Source: Acidobacteriota bacterium (GTDB lineage Bacteria > Acidobacteriota > Terriglobia > Bryobacterales > Bryobacteraceae). From it: a DNA stretch of 64,000 nucleotides. The translations under genes were made by a program, and so were the position numbers. The stretch is taken from assembly GCA_017307505.1 (NCBI GenBank), contig JAFKEE010000040.1, forward strand, positions 79,977-143,976, written 5' to 3'. Positions 42,214 through 50,715 of the stretch are shown here, in pieces. Under the pieces are notes generated by a model. The model was given only the letters and a program-made list of their open reading frames with translations. It did no database searches and was not told where the DNA came from. Within the stretch, counting starts at the first letter, position 1. Every line of letters starts with the position of its first letter.

Positions 42214-43422
42214 CTACTGGAGGATGACTTTCTGGCCCTGGGTCAGGCCGGAGATAAGTTCCGTCTTCACTCCGTTCGAGATGCCCAGCTTGACGGGCAG
42301 CTTCTTGCGGCCCTTCTCGGCGGTGATGTCGGGCACTTCCACCGATGCATTGCGGTCTTTGTCATACAGGACGGCCGCTTCCGGCACCAGCAGCACGTTG
42401 GGCTTCTCTTCCATGATGATCTCGGCGTTGGCGCTCATGGCCGCTTTCAACTGATTGCCGGGGTTGTGGATGGAAACCTGGACTTCGAAGGTCGTGACGT
42501 TCTCTTTCTCCACGCCCAGCGGCGCGATCTTGTAGACCTTGCCGTCAAACTTTTTGTCGCGGAAGCTCTCCACCACGATCCGCGCCGGCTGGCCCATGTA
42601 GACCTTGCCGATGTCAGCCTGATCCACCTTGCCGCGTACGAACACATCGCTCACGTCACCCAGGGTGAAGAGCAGCGTGGCCTGCGAACCCAGCACGACA
42701 ATCGAGCTCACCGCATTGCCCACTTCCACGTTGCGCGAAAGCACCAATCCGTCGATGGGACTCGTGATCGTCGAGTTCCGCAGATCTTCCTGCACCCGTT
42801 CTAGAACCGCGGTAGCCTGCGCGACCTGAGCCTTGGCCCTGGCAATCTCTGCCCGGCTGACAGCCAGGGTCCGCAGCGCCGAGCTCTGCTTATTCAGCGC
42901 CATCTGGTACAGCTTCTCGGCGTCTTCCACCACGTTCTTGGCGATCAGTCCTTCCTTGTTCAATTGGCGGGCGCGGTCCATGCCGGCTTTGGTGAATGGC
43001 ACATCCGGACCTTCCGCCTCGACCTTGTTACGTTCCAGAGACGCCATGGCGGCCTCTTCCGCCGCCTGCGCTGCCTGCAGGTTGGCCTTGGACTCGCGCA
43101 CCTGGGCTTCCAGGAGTTCCTTGTCCAACTCCGCCAGCACCTGGCCCTGACGCACGTTCTCGCCATAGTCGACGAAGAGCTTCTTGACGATGCCGCTCGC
43201 CTTCGATTTCACTTCCACCGTGGAACGCGGCTCGATCTTGCCGGTGGCCACCACGCTGCGGGCAATGTTGCCGCGATCGACGCTCGCGAGCTTCGAGGGA
43301 TCGATCTTGTTATCCGGCTTCAAGGCTGCCCGGACGCCCACTCCCGCTCCAGCCAGGACCGCTACAATGACCAACGCCCAAATCCAGCGGCGCTTCGACG
43401 ACTTCTTACCATTGCCTGCCAT
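42214..43422 (-). CDS. Periplasmic membrane-fusion adaptor (HlyD/MacA family)
   Basis: A 402-residue adaptor anchored by an N-terminal helix (KRRWIWALVIVAVLAGAGVG). A barrel-sandwich/lipoyl half (VEVKSKASGIVKKLFVDYGE, GENVRQGQVLAELDKE) is followed by a coiled-coil hairpin (about 105-205: QVRESKANLQAAQAAEEAAM) and the second lipoyl half (ITSPIDGLVLSRNVEVGNAV). Beta-barrel and membrane-proximal domains come next (QPARIVVESFRDKKFDGKVY). It should bridge the inner-membrane permeases to an outer-membrane channel. It is the first gene of the operon with the two MacB-like permeases, which defines the system as a tripartite ABC-type exporter. No TolC-like gene is nearby. Confidence 0.92.
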   Translation of the reverse strand: MAGNGKKSSKRRWIWALVIVAVLAGAGVGVRAALKPDNKIDPSKLASVDRGNIARSVVATGKIEPRSTVEVKSKASGIVKKLFVDYGENVRQGQVLAELDKELLEAQVRESKANLQAAQAAEEAAMASLERNKVEAEGPDVPFTKAGMDRARQLNKEGLIAKNVVEDAEKLYQMALNKQSSALRTLAVSRAEIARAKAQVAQATAVLERVQEDLRNSTITSPIDGLVLSRNVEVGNAVSSIVVLGSQATLLFTLGDVSDVFVRGKVDQADIGKVYMGQPARIVVESFRDKKFDGKVYKIAPLGVEKENVTTFEVQVSIHNPGNQLKAAMSANAEIIMEEKPNVLLVPEAAVLYDKDRNASVEVPDITAEKGRKKLPVKLGISNGVKTELISGLTQGQKVILQ

Positions 43423-43616
43423 GATGACTACTCCCTGCGGTATTCACGACATGCCGCTGTCATCGGCGTGTCGTTCAATTCATCCAGACGATTGAATGAG
43501 GGCAAATGTTCCGCAAAATGCGATTTGGGCAATCTGACCTTCGCCGCTCGGAATGGGCCACGGCGGGACCGCCGGCAAATCGGTACACTGCATAGAGATC
43601 CGGCCCAGGAAATATC

Positions 43617-44795
43617 ATGAGCAGTGCGTCCACCATTCCCCAACGGCCCGCCACAGTCAGGCTGGGCGCGCTCGACACCTTGCGCGGCCTGATTATGGTC
43701 CTGATGGCGCTGGACCACGCCAGTTTCTTCATCAGCAGGGTCCACCCTTTCGAGTACTGGAATCTGGGCCTGCCGCACTACCAGGATGCCGGCTGGTTCA
43801 TCACCCGTTGGATCACACACCTGTGCGCGCCGGGCTTCTTCTTCCTGATGGGCGCCGGACTCGTCTACTTTCGGGCTTCGCGCCTGGAAGCCGGCTGGAG
43901 CGAGACTCGGGTCACCCGGCACCTCATGGGCCGGGGTGCGCTGCTCATTTTGGTCAGCTATCTCCTGGAAATGGCGGTCTGGCTGCTCCCCGAACGCTTC
44001 AGCCCAGCCGGCACCACCATGACTCCGGTGTCGGGCGACCAGATACCATTTCTGGTCCTGACGGTCCTGGTGACGCTTGGCTTGACGATGCTTCTCAGCG
44101 CGCCGTTGCTGGGCCTCAGCCGGCGTTCCTGGCTGGCCATGGCATTTATCGCCATCATGGCGCCGAACTTCCTGATTCCCACGCTCCGCGGCCAGGATCC
44201 GGCCGCCGGTGTATTCCTGCACCTGTTCGTAGTGCCTGGAACCAGCGGATTCGTCGCCTCCATGTACCCGCTGCTGCCTTGGTTTGGAATCTGCGCACTT
44301 GGCGTCGGATTCGCCCACCTGCTGCGCAATGACGCTAACCGCGCCCTGCGAGCCCTGCTTCCCATGGGCCTCGCCTATCTGGTGGGCTTCGCCGGTATAC
44401 GGTACGGCGGCGGCTTCGGAAACCTGATGGTGCCCACCGGCAGCAGCCTTCAATCCTTCCTGACGGTGATCAAGTACCCCCCCAGCCTCGCGTTCTGCCT
44501 GCTGACGCTCGGCATCAACCTGTCCCTGCTCTCATTGATCCACCGGGCTGGATCCTGGCTGGACCCGGTGCGCCGCCTACTCTCCGTCTATGGCCAGGCG
44601 CCCCTCTTCTTTTATCTGACGCATCTGTGGCTGTTCTGCCTGCTCCGGCTGGCGATCTTCCGGGATGCGGCGCCGGACCGCTGGGTTCTTTACGCCGTGT
44701 GGATCGGTGGCGTCGCCCTGCTCTTCCCCGCCTGCGCCTGGTACCGCCGCCTGAAGGCCGCCCGTCCGCCGGAGTCGCTGCTGCGGCTGTTTTAG
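43617..44795 (+). CDS. DUF1624 / heparan-alpha-glucosaminide N-acetyltransferase-like membrane protein
   Basis: A 392-residue inner-membrane protein with about ten to eleven hydrophobic helices. The start TVRLGALDTLRGLIMVLMAL and DHASFFISRVHP are the DUF1624/HGSNAT-like signature: an RGL motif and a histidine in the first loop. WITHLCAPGFFFLMGAGLVY is also characteristic. Eukaryotic HGSNAT acetylates glucosamine across the lysosomal membrane; bacterial relatives are thought to modify cell-wall or capsular sugars, but no substrate is known. A 194-bp intergenic region separates it from the divergent adaptor gene. The next gene is convergent, 5 bp away. Probably monocistronic. Confidence 0.85.
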   Translation: MSSASTIPQRPATVRLGALDTLRGLIMVLMALDHASFFISRVHPFEYWNLGLPHYQDAGWFITRWITHLCAPGFFFLMGAGLVYFRASRLEAGWSETRVTRHLMGRGALLILVSYLLEMAVWLLPERFSPAGTTMTPVSGDQIPFLVLTVLVTLGLTMLLSAPLLGLSRRSWLAMAFIAIMAPNFLIPTLRGQDPAAGVFLHLFVVPGTSGFVASMYPLLPWFGICALGVGFAHLLRNDANRALRALLPMGLAYLVGFAGIRYGGGFGNLMVPTGSSLQSFLTVIKYPPSLAFCLLTLGINLSLLSLIHRAGSWLDPVRRLLSVYGQAPLFFYLTHLWLFCLLRLAIFRDAAPDRWVLYAVWIGGVALLFPACAWYRRLKAARPPESLLRLF

Positions 44796-44800
44796 CCTGG

Positions 44801-45583
44801 TCAGTATTTCAGTTCGCTGCCGAACAGGCTGTGCGGGATGCCAAACACCACCAGCGTGACGATCGCCGCGCCTAGCGCCCAGGCACCGGCCTTTTGATTT
44901 CGTCTGGTCTTCAGCCAGGCAATCGCCCAGGCCAGCCACGCAACCGCCGTCTTGTTATCCGTCAGGTCGGTGCCAAAGGGCCACCCCGTCCAGTAGGCGC
45001 CGAATGCGTATTTCTGGACCACCGGGCCCAGAATCAACCCGCCGACCGTCAGGAGCCCGATCGTCGCGACGATGAGAGTCGCATACTTCGGCTCCGGCCG
45101 GAAGAACTCCAGACCCGCCCGGGTCGATAGCAGCATGCCCACGAACATACAGAAGATATGGACCACCAGGACCGCTTGCGGCACCTCGCCCTTGAACCGG
45201 ATCACCACCGGCTGCCCTGGGAGGGAAACGCGCTCCATCCCCTTCTGCAGCACCACCCGGTACATCAGCTTCCCCGCGGGCGGTTGATGCGGCAGGCTGC
45301 TCACGAGTTCGCCGGACTGCCGCGTCATCTTGCTATAAGTCCACGGGTCGTTTGTTTTGAACCGCTTCCAGCCCACTGTGCCCTCGACCGCCTGGTCGGC
45401 GACAGGCACCCGGACTTGGGCATCCCCATCGCCCTGCGTGCGAGGCAGGCGGAAGCCAATCTCCGCGCCTGCGAATTTCACCTTGCCCCGGACCGGATAG
45501 CTGGGGCCGGTCATCCGCTGATAGATAGCAGACGCCACGGTCAAAAGAAGGGCAAGGATCCAGAGAGTGGTGGTACGGCGCAC
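44801..45583 (-). CDS. Conserved membrane protein of unknown function
   Basis: A 260-residue protein. An N-terminal signal anchor (TLWILALLLTVASAIYQ) precedes a periplasmic beta-rich domain (about 30-130; YPVRGKVKFAGAEIGFRLP, GKLMYRVVLQKG). Four transmembrane helices follow (VLVVHIFCMFVGMLLSTRAG, LIVATIGLLTVGGLILGPVV, and two near the C-terminus). The motif YAFGAYWTGWPFGTDLTDNK is unusually conserved-looking and recurs in membrane proteins of several phyla annotated as hypothetical. Histidines in the first helix hint at cofactor binding, but this is speculation. The downstream GNAT gene is also on the minus strand but reads into this one from 20 bp away. Confidence 0.75.
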   Translation of the reverse strand: MRRTTTLWILALLLTVASAIYQRMTGPSYPVRGKVKFAGAEIGFRLPRTQGDGDAQVRVPVADQAVEGTVGWKRFKTNDPWTYSKMTRQSGELVSSLPHQPPAGKLMYRVVLQKGMERVSLPGQPVVIRFKGEVPQAVLVVHIFCMFVGMLLSTRAGLEFFRPEPKYATLIVATIGLLTVGGLILGPVVQKYAFGAYWTGWPFGTDLTDNKTAVAWLAWAIAWLKTRRNQKAGAWALGAAIVTLVVFGIPHSLFGSELKY

Positions 45584-45604
45584 CGTTTTATTATTTCAGA
45601 CTCT

Positions 45605-46084
45605 TCAATCCTTTTTCAGGATCCGGGCGAAATCGTCCCGCACCAGCCGCATGGTCATCCAGTCGTTCAGATGCTGGGAGCCGAACTTCGCATAGAAATC
45701 CTGCGCCAGGCGGTTCCAGTCGAGCACCACCCATTCCATCCGCCCGCAGCCCCGCCGATCCGCTTCCGCGACCATCTCGCGAAACAAGGCTGCCCCGGCG
45801 CCCTGGCCCCGGAAGTCAGTCTTGACAAAAATATCTTCTAAGTAGAGCGTAGGCAGCGCCAGGAAACTGGAGTACGTTTCCAACACCAGCGCATAACCCG
45901 CCGGCTGTCCGTCGACAAACGCCAGAAACGCGTCAAGGCGTGGCTTGTCGCCAAAGATGTCCTTCACCAGGCGGCCCTGCGCCTCCGGTGTGGGAGGCTC
46001 CAGCTTTTCGTAATCGGCCAGGGCCCGGATCAGGTCAAGGAGAATAGGCGCCTCGGCGGCGCTCGCGCGGCGAACTTCCAGCAT
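45605..46084 (-). CDS. GNAT family N-acetyltransferase (diamine acetyltransferase-like)
   Basis: A 159-residue cytosolic acyltransferase. The N-terminus MLEVRRASAAEAPILLDLIR and ALADYEKLEPP match the spermidine/spermine-type GNAT subfamily. The acetyl-CoA loop is VKTDFRGQGAGAALFREM (motif A, RGQGAG). Downstream VVLDWNRLAQDFYAKFG carries the asparagine and tyrosine common in this group. Substrate could be a polyamine, amino acid or aminoglycoside-like amine. The frame is open upstream to 46153, but the MLEVRRA start at 46084, immediately after GGATAGG, fits family length. A palindrome with arms CGATAC/GTATCG lies about 70 bp upstream. Confidence 0.87.
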   Translation of the reverse strand: MLEVRRASAAEAPILLDLIRALADYEKLEPPTPEAQGRLVKDIFGDKPRLDAFLAFVDGQPAGYALVLETYSSFLALPTLYLEDIFVKTDFRGQGAGAALFREMVAEADRRGCGRMEWVVLDWNRLAQDFYAKFGSQHLNDWMTMRLVRDDFARILKKD

Positions 46085-46297
46085 CCTATCCAGTCTAGGA
46101 TACGGCTCAGGTTTTTTCGAACCGCCGTGTAACGATTGCGGGACCCGCCACACGATACGGTATCGGCTCGATGAACGGTCGGGTCCGGCAGGTTTTGGCC
46201 ATGCCGGAGGCGGCTCACCTGGAGGAGGTAAGCCCGTCTTAGACCAGTCTGACGACTGAGTTCCGATCAGGCAAGCCGGAGGAGGGGCGCAGCACGG

Positions 46298-47578
46298 CTA
46301 CCGCTGCGCCTCTTGCAGTCTCGGGTCATCGAGCCTGAGACGGTACATGACCTGGTTGTAGTTATATCGCGGAGTCTTCTGCTTCGCATCGCTGAACGAA
46401 TCCGTGTAAGTGCCCTCCAGATAGATCACTTTCCCGCCCTCCTGGTCGAAGTACGGGTGCGCGGCGACATTATAGAAGTTGTAGTGCTCGTGCCTTAGGA
46501 TTTCCACCGCGGGACCATACGGCCCTTCGGGCGCCTCCGCCTCGGAATAGAAAACTACGCCGGTCTTCTCCAGCAACATGATCCAGCGTCGGCGGTACTC
46601 GTTCCAAACCACACAGGAGATGCGGGTGGCTCCCGGCGGCGGCTGCACTTTGCGCTCCTCCCATCGGGCAGGGTCCTGGATCGCCGCCCAATCCTCCTTC
46701 ACCCGCAGCCAGGGATACAGGTACCAATACCCGTCATGCCGGAACGGATGGGCGGAATAGTGGCTCTTCTTGCAGGGCATCTGGACCCACGATTCGAACT
46801 GCACCTTCGCGTCGTCGAACAAAGCCACGCCGCACTCCTCCGGCGGCTTCAATCCATCCTGGCGCGTATATGTTGCTACCAGTCGCTCGCGACCCGAGGG
46901 GTCCTTCAGAGTGATCAGCCCCTCGATCCACACCAGGCCCGGCCGAGGCAAAGGCAGCATGCCCTTCGACCGCCCCTTCGCATCCACAAAGTAGCGGAGA
47001 TCCACGCCGGTTCCAGGATCCAAGCCGCCTCGCCCGGGTAGTTCACTCGTGGCTCCGGACACACTGAAGTTCCAGAAGTCCGGCCCGATGGTGTCGCCCC
47101 AGATCCAGAAGAGTTTGCCCTGGTAAATCGCAGTCGTAGCGGTGTCCTGCCCCAGTACCTGGCCGTTCAGCAGCGGGGCACGAATCGGAGCCTTCCCGCC
47201 CAGCAGGACCGTGTCGCGATAGATGCCTTCTCCGGTCACACGATACAGCCGCTCGGCAATCATCTTCCGTCGAATCTTCACCGTAGCGCGCCCACCCGGG
47301 CTCAGCCTCACCATCAGGCCACGGCCGAACACCAGCTTGTCCAGATACTCGTAGCCGTCGCTGGTCACCTCGACAAACACCTCGCGGCCCATCAGCGACG
47401 GCTCATGCAGGGCCGCCCAGCCGTTGGAATCCGTGAAGTACTTCACTTCGTTCTGCAGTTTCAATTCGACCAGCGGCACGCCCCGGCCGGTCTGTTCGTC
47501 CACCACCTGCACTCCAAAATACGGCGATGGCGCCGCTGCCAGGGCACTCAGTGACAGAATCGCAATCAGGCCCCTCAC
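46298..47578 (-). CDS. Secreted protein with N-terminal regulatory-like domain and probable beta-propeller, GTG start
   Basis: A 426-residue exported protein not assigned to a named family. A short signal peptide (MRGLIAILSLSALAAA) precedes a beta-sandwich of the carboxypeptidase-regulatory type (GVQVVDEQTGRGVPLVELKL). The larger part (about 110-420) shows repeated blocks of aromatic and glycine residues (GKLFWIWGDTIGPDFWNFSV, YSAHPFRHDGYWYLYPWLRV, YRRRWIMLLEKTGVVFYSEA) that resemble the blades of five-bladed glycosidase-like propellers. A catalytic triad cannot be assigned. The GTG start at 47578 overlaps the preceding GNAT stop by 4 bp (GTGA), so the two genes are coupled. A polysaccharide-related role is a guess. 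Confidence 0.7.
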   Translation of the reverse strand: MRGLIAILSLSALAAAPSPYFGVQVVDEQTGRGVPLVELKLQNEVKYFTDSNGWAALHEPSLMGREVFVEVTSDGYEYLDKLVFGRGLMVRLSPGGRATVKIRRKMIAERLYRVTGEGIYRDTVLLGGKAPIRAPLLNGQVLGQDTATTAIYQGKLFWIWGDTIGPDFWNFSVSGATSELPGRGGLDPGTGVDLRYFVDAKGRSKGMLPLPRPGLVWIEGLITLKDPSGRERLVATYTRQDGLKPPEECGVALFDDAKVQFESWVQMPCKKSHYSAHPFRHDGYWYLYPWLRVKEDWAAIQDPARWEERKVQPPPGATRISCVVWNEYRRRWIMLLEKTGVVFYSEAEAPEGPYGPAVEILRHEHYNFYNVAAHPYFDQEGGKVIYLEGTYTDSFSDAKQKTPRYNYNQVMYRLRLDDPRLQEAQR

Positions 47579-48036
47579 TCCGCCACCCGCAGCCGCAGTT
47601 CGTAGCAGATGGCCTCCGGCGGATTGGCCTCGGAATAAGTCGGAATCACCTGGAACCCCAGGGATCGATAAAGGGCTTGGGCGGCCTCCATGGAGGGCAG
47701 CGTGTCGAGCCGCAGCGCAGCATAGCCCCGATCCTTCGCTGCTTCGATCAGCCACTGGGCCAGGGCCCCTCCGGCCTTCATTCCACGAAAAGAGGGACGC
47801 ACGTACAGCCGTTTCATCTCGGCAGCGCCGCCGGCCAATCCGCGCAGCGCGCCGCAGCCCACTGGCGAGCCATCGTGATAGACCAGCACCACCGTCTCGT
47901 ATACCGACTCCAGCGAAGCCAACTCGTCCTGAAAACCGGCGACGCACACGGTCACACCCGGCGTCTGCGCATACTCGCGGAACAACTCACGGGCGATTTC
48001 GAAGTCCGCTGGCGTCTCTGCAGCGCGAAGGTCCAT
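47575..48036 (-). CDS. GNAT family N-acetyltransferase
   Basis: A 153-residue GNAT enzyme. It begins MDLRAAETPADFEIARELFR and has the acetyl-CoA binding segment MKRLYVRPSFRGMKAGGALA (R-G-M-K-A-G). The C-terminal motif B region is AQALYRSLGFQVIPTYSEAN, which is typical of a large group of small bacterial acetyltransferases annotated only at family level. No substrate can be given. It is translationally coupled to the downstream secreted protein by a GTGA overlap. It diverges from mazG with 35 bp between the starts, so promoters must lie within or overlap that short gap. Confidence 0.88.
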   Translation of the reverse strand: MDLRAAETPADFEIARELFREYAQTPGVTVCVAGFQDELASLESVYETVVLVYHDGSPVGCGALRGLAGGAAEMKRLYVRPSFRGMKAGGALAQWLIEAAKDRGYAALRLDTLPSMEAAQALYRSLGFQVIPTYSEANPPEAICYELRLRVAE

Positions 48037-48071
48037 ATTTCCGTTATGTTACGCTGGAATTTCCCCTCGCA

Positions 48072-48896
48072 ATGTCAGACCCAAGCAATCCATCCGCTGG
48101 TGAGAAATTCCAGCGATTGGTTGAGATCATGGCCCGCCTCCGCGCGCCCGGCGGATGTCCGTGGGATCGTGAACAAAACTACGATTCCATCAAGCCGTAC
48201 ACCCTCGAAGAGACGTATGAAGTGATGGACGCCATCGACCGGCGCGACTTCCCCGCCCTGGCCGAAGAGTTGGGCGACCTCACTCTGCAGGTTGTCTTCT
48301 ATGCCCAGATGGCCGCTGAGGAAGGGTTGTTCCACATCGGCGACTCGCTGGATGCCATCAACGAGAAGCTCATCCGCCGCCACCCGCACGTCTTCGGAAC
48401 CGGCGACGCCAAAACCTCCGAGCAGGTTCTGCGCCGCTGGGACGAGATCAAGCAACAGGAGAAGAAAGACAAGGGCGAGAAGCCGAAGGGCCTGCTGGAC
48501 AGCGTGCTGAAGGCCCAGCCGGCCTTGACCGAAGCCGCCCAGATCTCTCGCAAGGCCGCTGGCGCCGGCTTCGACTGGCCCAATATCGACCAGATGCTCG
48601 ACAAAGTGCGCGAGGAATTGGACGAACTGGCCGAAGCGCGCGGCCGCGAGAATACCCACGACGTGGAAGGCGAGCTCGGCGACCTGCTCTTCACGATCGT
48701 CAACGTCGCCCGCTTTCTGAAAGTGGACCCGGAACAGGCCCTGCGCCGTACCAACACCAAGTTCCGCCAGCGCTTCGCCCATGTCGAGCAGCAACTGGCG
48801 GCCCGCGGCCGCAATTTTTCGCAATCGAATCTCGAGGAGATGGAAGCACTGTGGCAGGAAGCCAAGAAAAACGGCCCATCGAACTCCGCCACCTGA
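48072..48896 (+). CDS. mazG: Nucleoside triphosphate pyrophosphohydrolase MazG
   Basis: A 274-residue cytosolic enzyme that hydrolyses (d)NTPs to monophosphate and pyrophosphate, a housekeeping role in nucleotide-pool cleaning and stress response. The N-terminal domain has the metal-binding EExxE (E46, E47, E50) and ExxD (E66, D69) pattern in YTLEETYEVMDAID and LAEELGDLTLQVVFYA. FDWPNIDQMLDKVREELDEL and GELGDLLFTIVNVAR form the second MazG domain. Length is close to the E. coli enzyme (263). The start at 48072 (MSDPSNPSAGEKF) was chosen; the open frame reaches back to 47424 but overlaps the divergent GNAT gene. The following gene overlaps its end by 46 bp. Confidence 0.95.
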   Translation: MSDPSNPSAGEKFQRLVEIMARLRAPGGCPWDREQNYDSIKPYTLEETYEVMDAIDRRDFPALAEELGDLTLQVVFYAQMAAEEGLFHIGDSLDAINEKLIRRHPHVFGTGDAKTSEQVLRRWDEIKQQEKKDKGEKPKGLLDSVLKAQPALTEAAQISRKAAGAGFDWPNIDQMLDKVREELDELAEARGRENTHDVEGELGDLLFTIVNVARFLKVDPEQALRRTNTKFRQRFAHVEQQLAARGRNFSQSNLEEMEALWQEAKKNGPSNSAT

Positions 48897-49609
48897 CCTC
48901 TTTGCCCGATCTGGGCGAGGCCGTCCGGCTGCAAAAGGAGATCTGGGGCTTTGAGGATATCGAGCTGTTACCCCAGCGCCTGTTCGTGGTCGCCACCAAA
49001 GTCGGCGGGCAGGTCATCGGCGCCTTTGACGGCGACCGCATGGTCGCTTTCCTGCTGGCGATCCCAGGCCTCAAGCGCGGCGACAGCACCTATCTGCACA
49101 GCCACATGATGGGCGTGCTGGAACCCTACCGCAACCTCGGCGTCGGACGCATGCTGAAACTGAAGCAGCGCGAAGAAGCCCAGTCCCGCGGCATCGGTCT
49201 GGTGGAATGGACCTTCGATCCGCTCGAAATCAAGAACGCCTACTTCAACATGGAGCGCCTTGGCGCGGTGGTGCGCCGCTTCGTCCTCAACCAGTACGGC
49301 ACCACTACCTCGCACCTCCACGGCGGGCTTCCCACTGACCGCTGCGTCGCCGAGTGGTACATCGACAGCGACCGCGTGAACCGCATCGTCACCGGGCAGC
49401 CTTACGAACGGCCACCCGTCCTGGAGCGCATCCCCGTGCCGTCGGACATCGCCCAGATCCGCGCCAATGACCCGCGCCGCGCGCGCGAAATCCAGGCCGG
49501 GGTGAGTGAACATTTCCTGGAGTACTTCAACCGCGGCCTGGCCGTCATCGGATTCGAAAAAACGCCGGAATTCGGCACATACCTTTTAGGACCATGGGAT
49601 TCAAAATAG
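48851..49609 (+). CDS. COG3375-type GNAT acyltransferase, partner of OSBS/racemase
   Basis: A 252-residue protein of the predicted GNAT group often found beside o-succinylbenzoate synthase-like genes. It has the segments EAVRLQKEIWGFEDIELLP, GDSTYLHSHMMGVLEPYRNL and GVGRMLKLKQREEAQSRGIG, the last carrying the acyl-CoA binding loop. VEWTFDPLEIKNAYFNMERL is characteristic of this group. In Geobacillus kaustophilus a GNAT beside the racemase transfers succinyl to D-amino acids, so a similar N-succinyltransferase role is inferred here. The GTG start lies inside mazG (46-bp overlap), and its end overlaps the racemase ATG by 16 bp. It belongs to a six-gene operon. Confidence 0.87.
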   Translation: MAGSQEKRPIELRHLTSLPDLGEAVRLQKEIWGFEDIELLPQRLFVVATKVGGQVIGAFDGDRMVAFLLAIPGLKRGDSTYLHSHMMGVLEPYRNLGVGRMLKLKQREEAQSRGIGLVEWTFDPLEIKNAYFNMERLGAVVRRFVLNQYGTTTSHLHGGLPTDRCVAEWYIDSDRVNRIVTGQPYERPPVLERIPVPSDIAQIRANDPRRAREIQAGVSEHFLEYFNRGLAVIGFEKTPEFGTYLLGPWDSK

Positions 49610-50715
49610 AGCACGTCCGTCTTCACTGGATCGAAATGCCGCTGGTGCATTTCTTCGAGACCAGCTTTGGCCGCACCTATTCGCGGCAGATGATTCTGGT
49701 GGAAGTCTCCTGCGGTGGCGTCTCCGGCTGGGGCGAAGTCACCTGCGGCGAACATCCCTACTACAACGAGGAGTGGACCGAAGGCGCCTGGGAACTGCTG
49801 AACGCCTACATCGTTCCGGCGGTGCTGGGCAAGACATTTGAGAAGGCCGCCGACGTAGGCAGGTGCACGGCCGGCATGAAGGGCCACCGCATGACGCGCG
49901 GCGGCCTCGAAGCCGCCTGCTGGGACCTGGAAGCCCGCCTGTCTGGCATCCCTTTGTGGAAGTTGATCGGCGGCGGCGCGCGGCCCGAGATTCCCTGCGG
50001 GGTCTCGATTGGCATCCAGGATTCCGTCGCTCAACTGCTCGGCAAGATCCACACGGAAGTTGACGCCGGCTACCAGCGCATCAAGATGAAGATCAAGCCC
50101 GGCTGGGACGTCGAAGTCATCCGCGAAGTCCGCCGGGAATTCCCATCGATCCTGCTGATGGCCGACGCCAACTCCGCCTACACGCTGGCGGACATCGATC
50201 ATCTGAAGCGGCTCGATGAGTTCAACCTCATGATGATCGAGCAGCCGCTGTCCCACGACGAGATCATCGACCACGCCCAGCTGCAGGCGGCCCTCAACAC
50301 CCCCATCTGCCTGGATGAATGCATCCGCACGGCCCACCACGCCGAGCAGGCCATCCGCCTCAAGGCCGGCCGAATCATCAACATCAAACTCGGCCGCGTG
50401 GGCGGCTTTGCCGAAGCGATCAAGGTCCACGACATCTGCCAGCGGAACGGCATCCCCGTCTGGTGCGGCGGGATGCTGGAAAGCGGCATCGGCCGCGCTC
50501 ACAACATCGCCCTGGCTACCCTGCCCAACTTCACCTTGCCGGGCGATGTCTCGGCCAGCCGCCGGTATTGGAAGCGCGACATCATCGATCCCTGGGTGGA
50601 AGTCACCCCACGCGGCACCATCGTCACCGGCGACGCCCCGGGCTTCGGTTATCCACTCGACCTGGAATTCCTGGAGAGCGTGCGCACACGGCACGAAAGT
50701 TACTCCGCCCAGTGA
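49594..50715 (+). CDS. menC: o-Succinylbenzoate synthase / N-acylamino-acid racemase (enolase superfamily)
   Basis: A 373-residue enzyme of the MLE subgroup of the enolase superfamily. Catalytic residues can be read directly: K164-M-K166 (YQRIKMKIKPGW), metal ligands D191 (MADANSAY), E216 (MIEQPLS) and D241 (CLDECIRT), and the second general base K265 (NIKLGRVGG). Length fits the family. Sequence alone cannot separate menaquinone o-succinylbenzoate synthase from N-succinyl-amino-acid racemase; many members are bifunctional. The preceding GNAT and lack of other men genes nearby favour the racemase role. The gene symbol reflects family naming only. It overlaps genes on both sides (16 bp and 4 bp), supporting one polycistronic message. 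Confidence 0.88.
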   Translation: MGFKIEHVRLHWIEMPLVHFFETSFGRTYSRQMILVEVSCGGVSGWGEVTCGEHPYYNEEWTEGAWELLNAYIVPAVLGKTFEKAADVGRCTAGMKGHRMTRGGLEAACWDLEARLSGIPLWKLIGGGARPEIPCGVSIGIQDSVAQLLGKIHTEVDAGYQRIKMKIKPGWDVEVIREVRREFPSILLMADANSAYTLADIDHLKRLDEFNLMMIEQPLSHDEIIDHAQLQAALNTPICLDECIRTAHHAEQAIRLKAGRIINIKLGRVGGFAEAIKVHDICQRNGIPVWCGGMLESGIGRAHNIALATLPNFTLPGDVSASRRYWKRDIIDPWVEVTPRGTIVTGDAPGFGYPLDLEFLESVRTRHESYSAQ

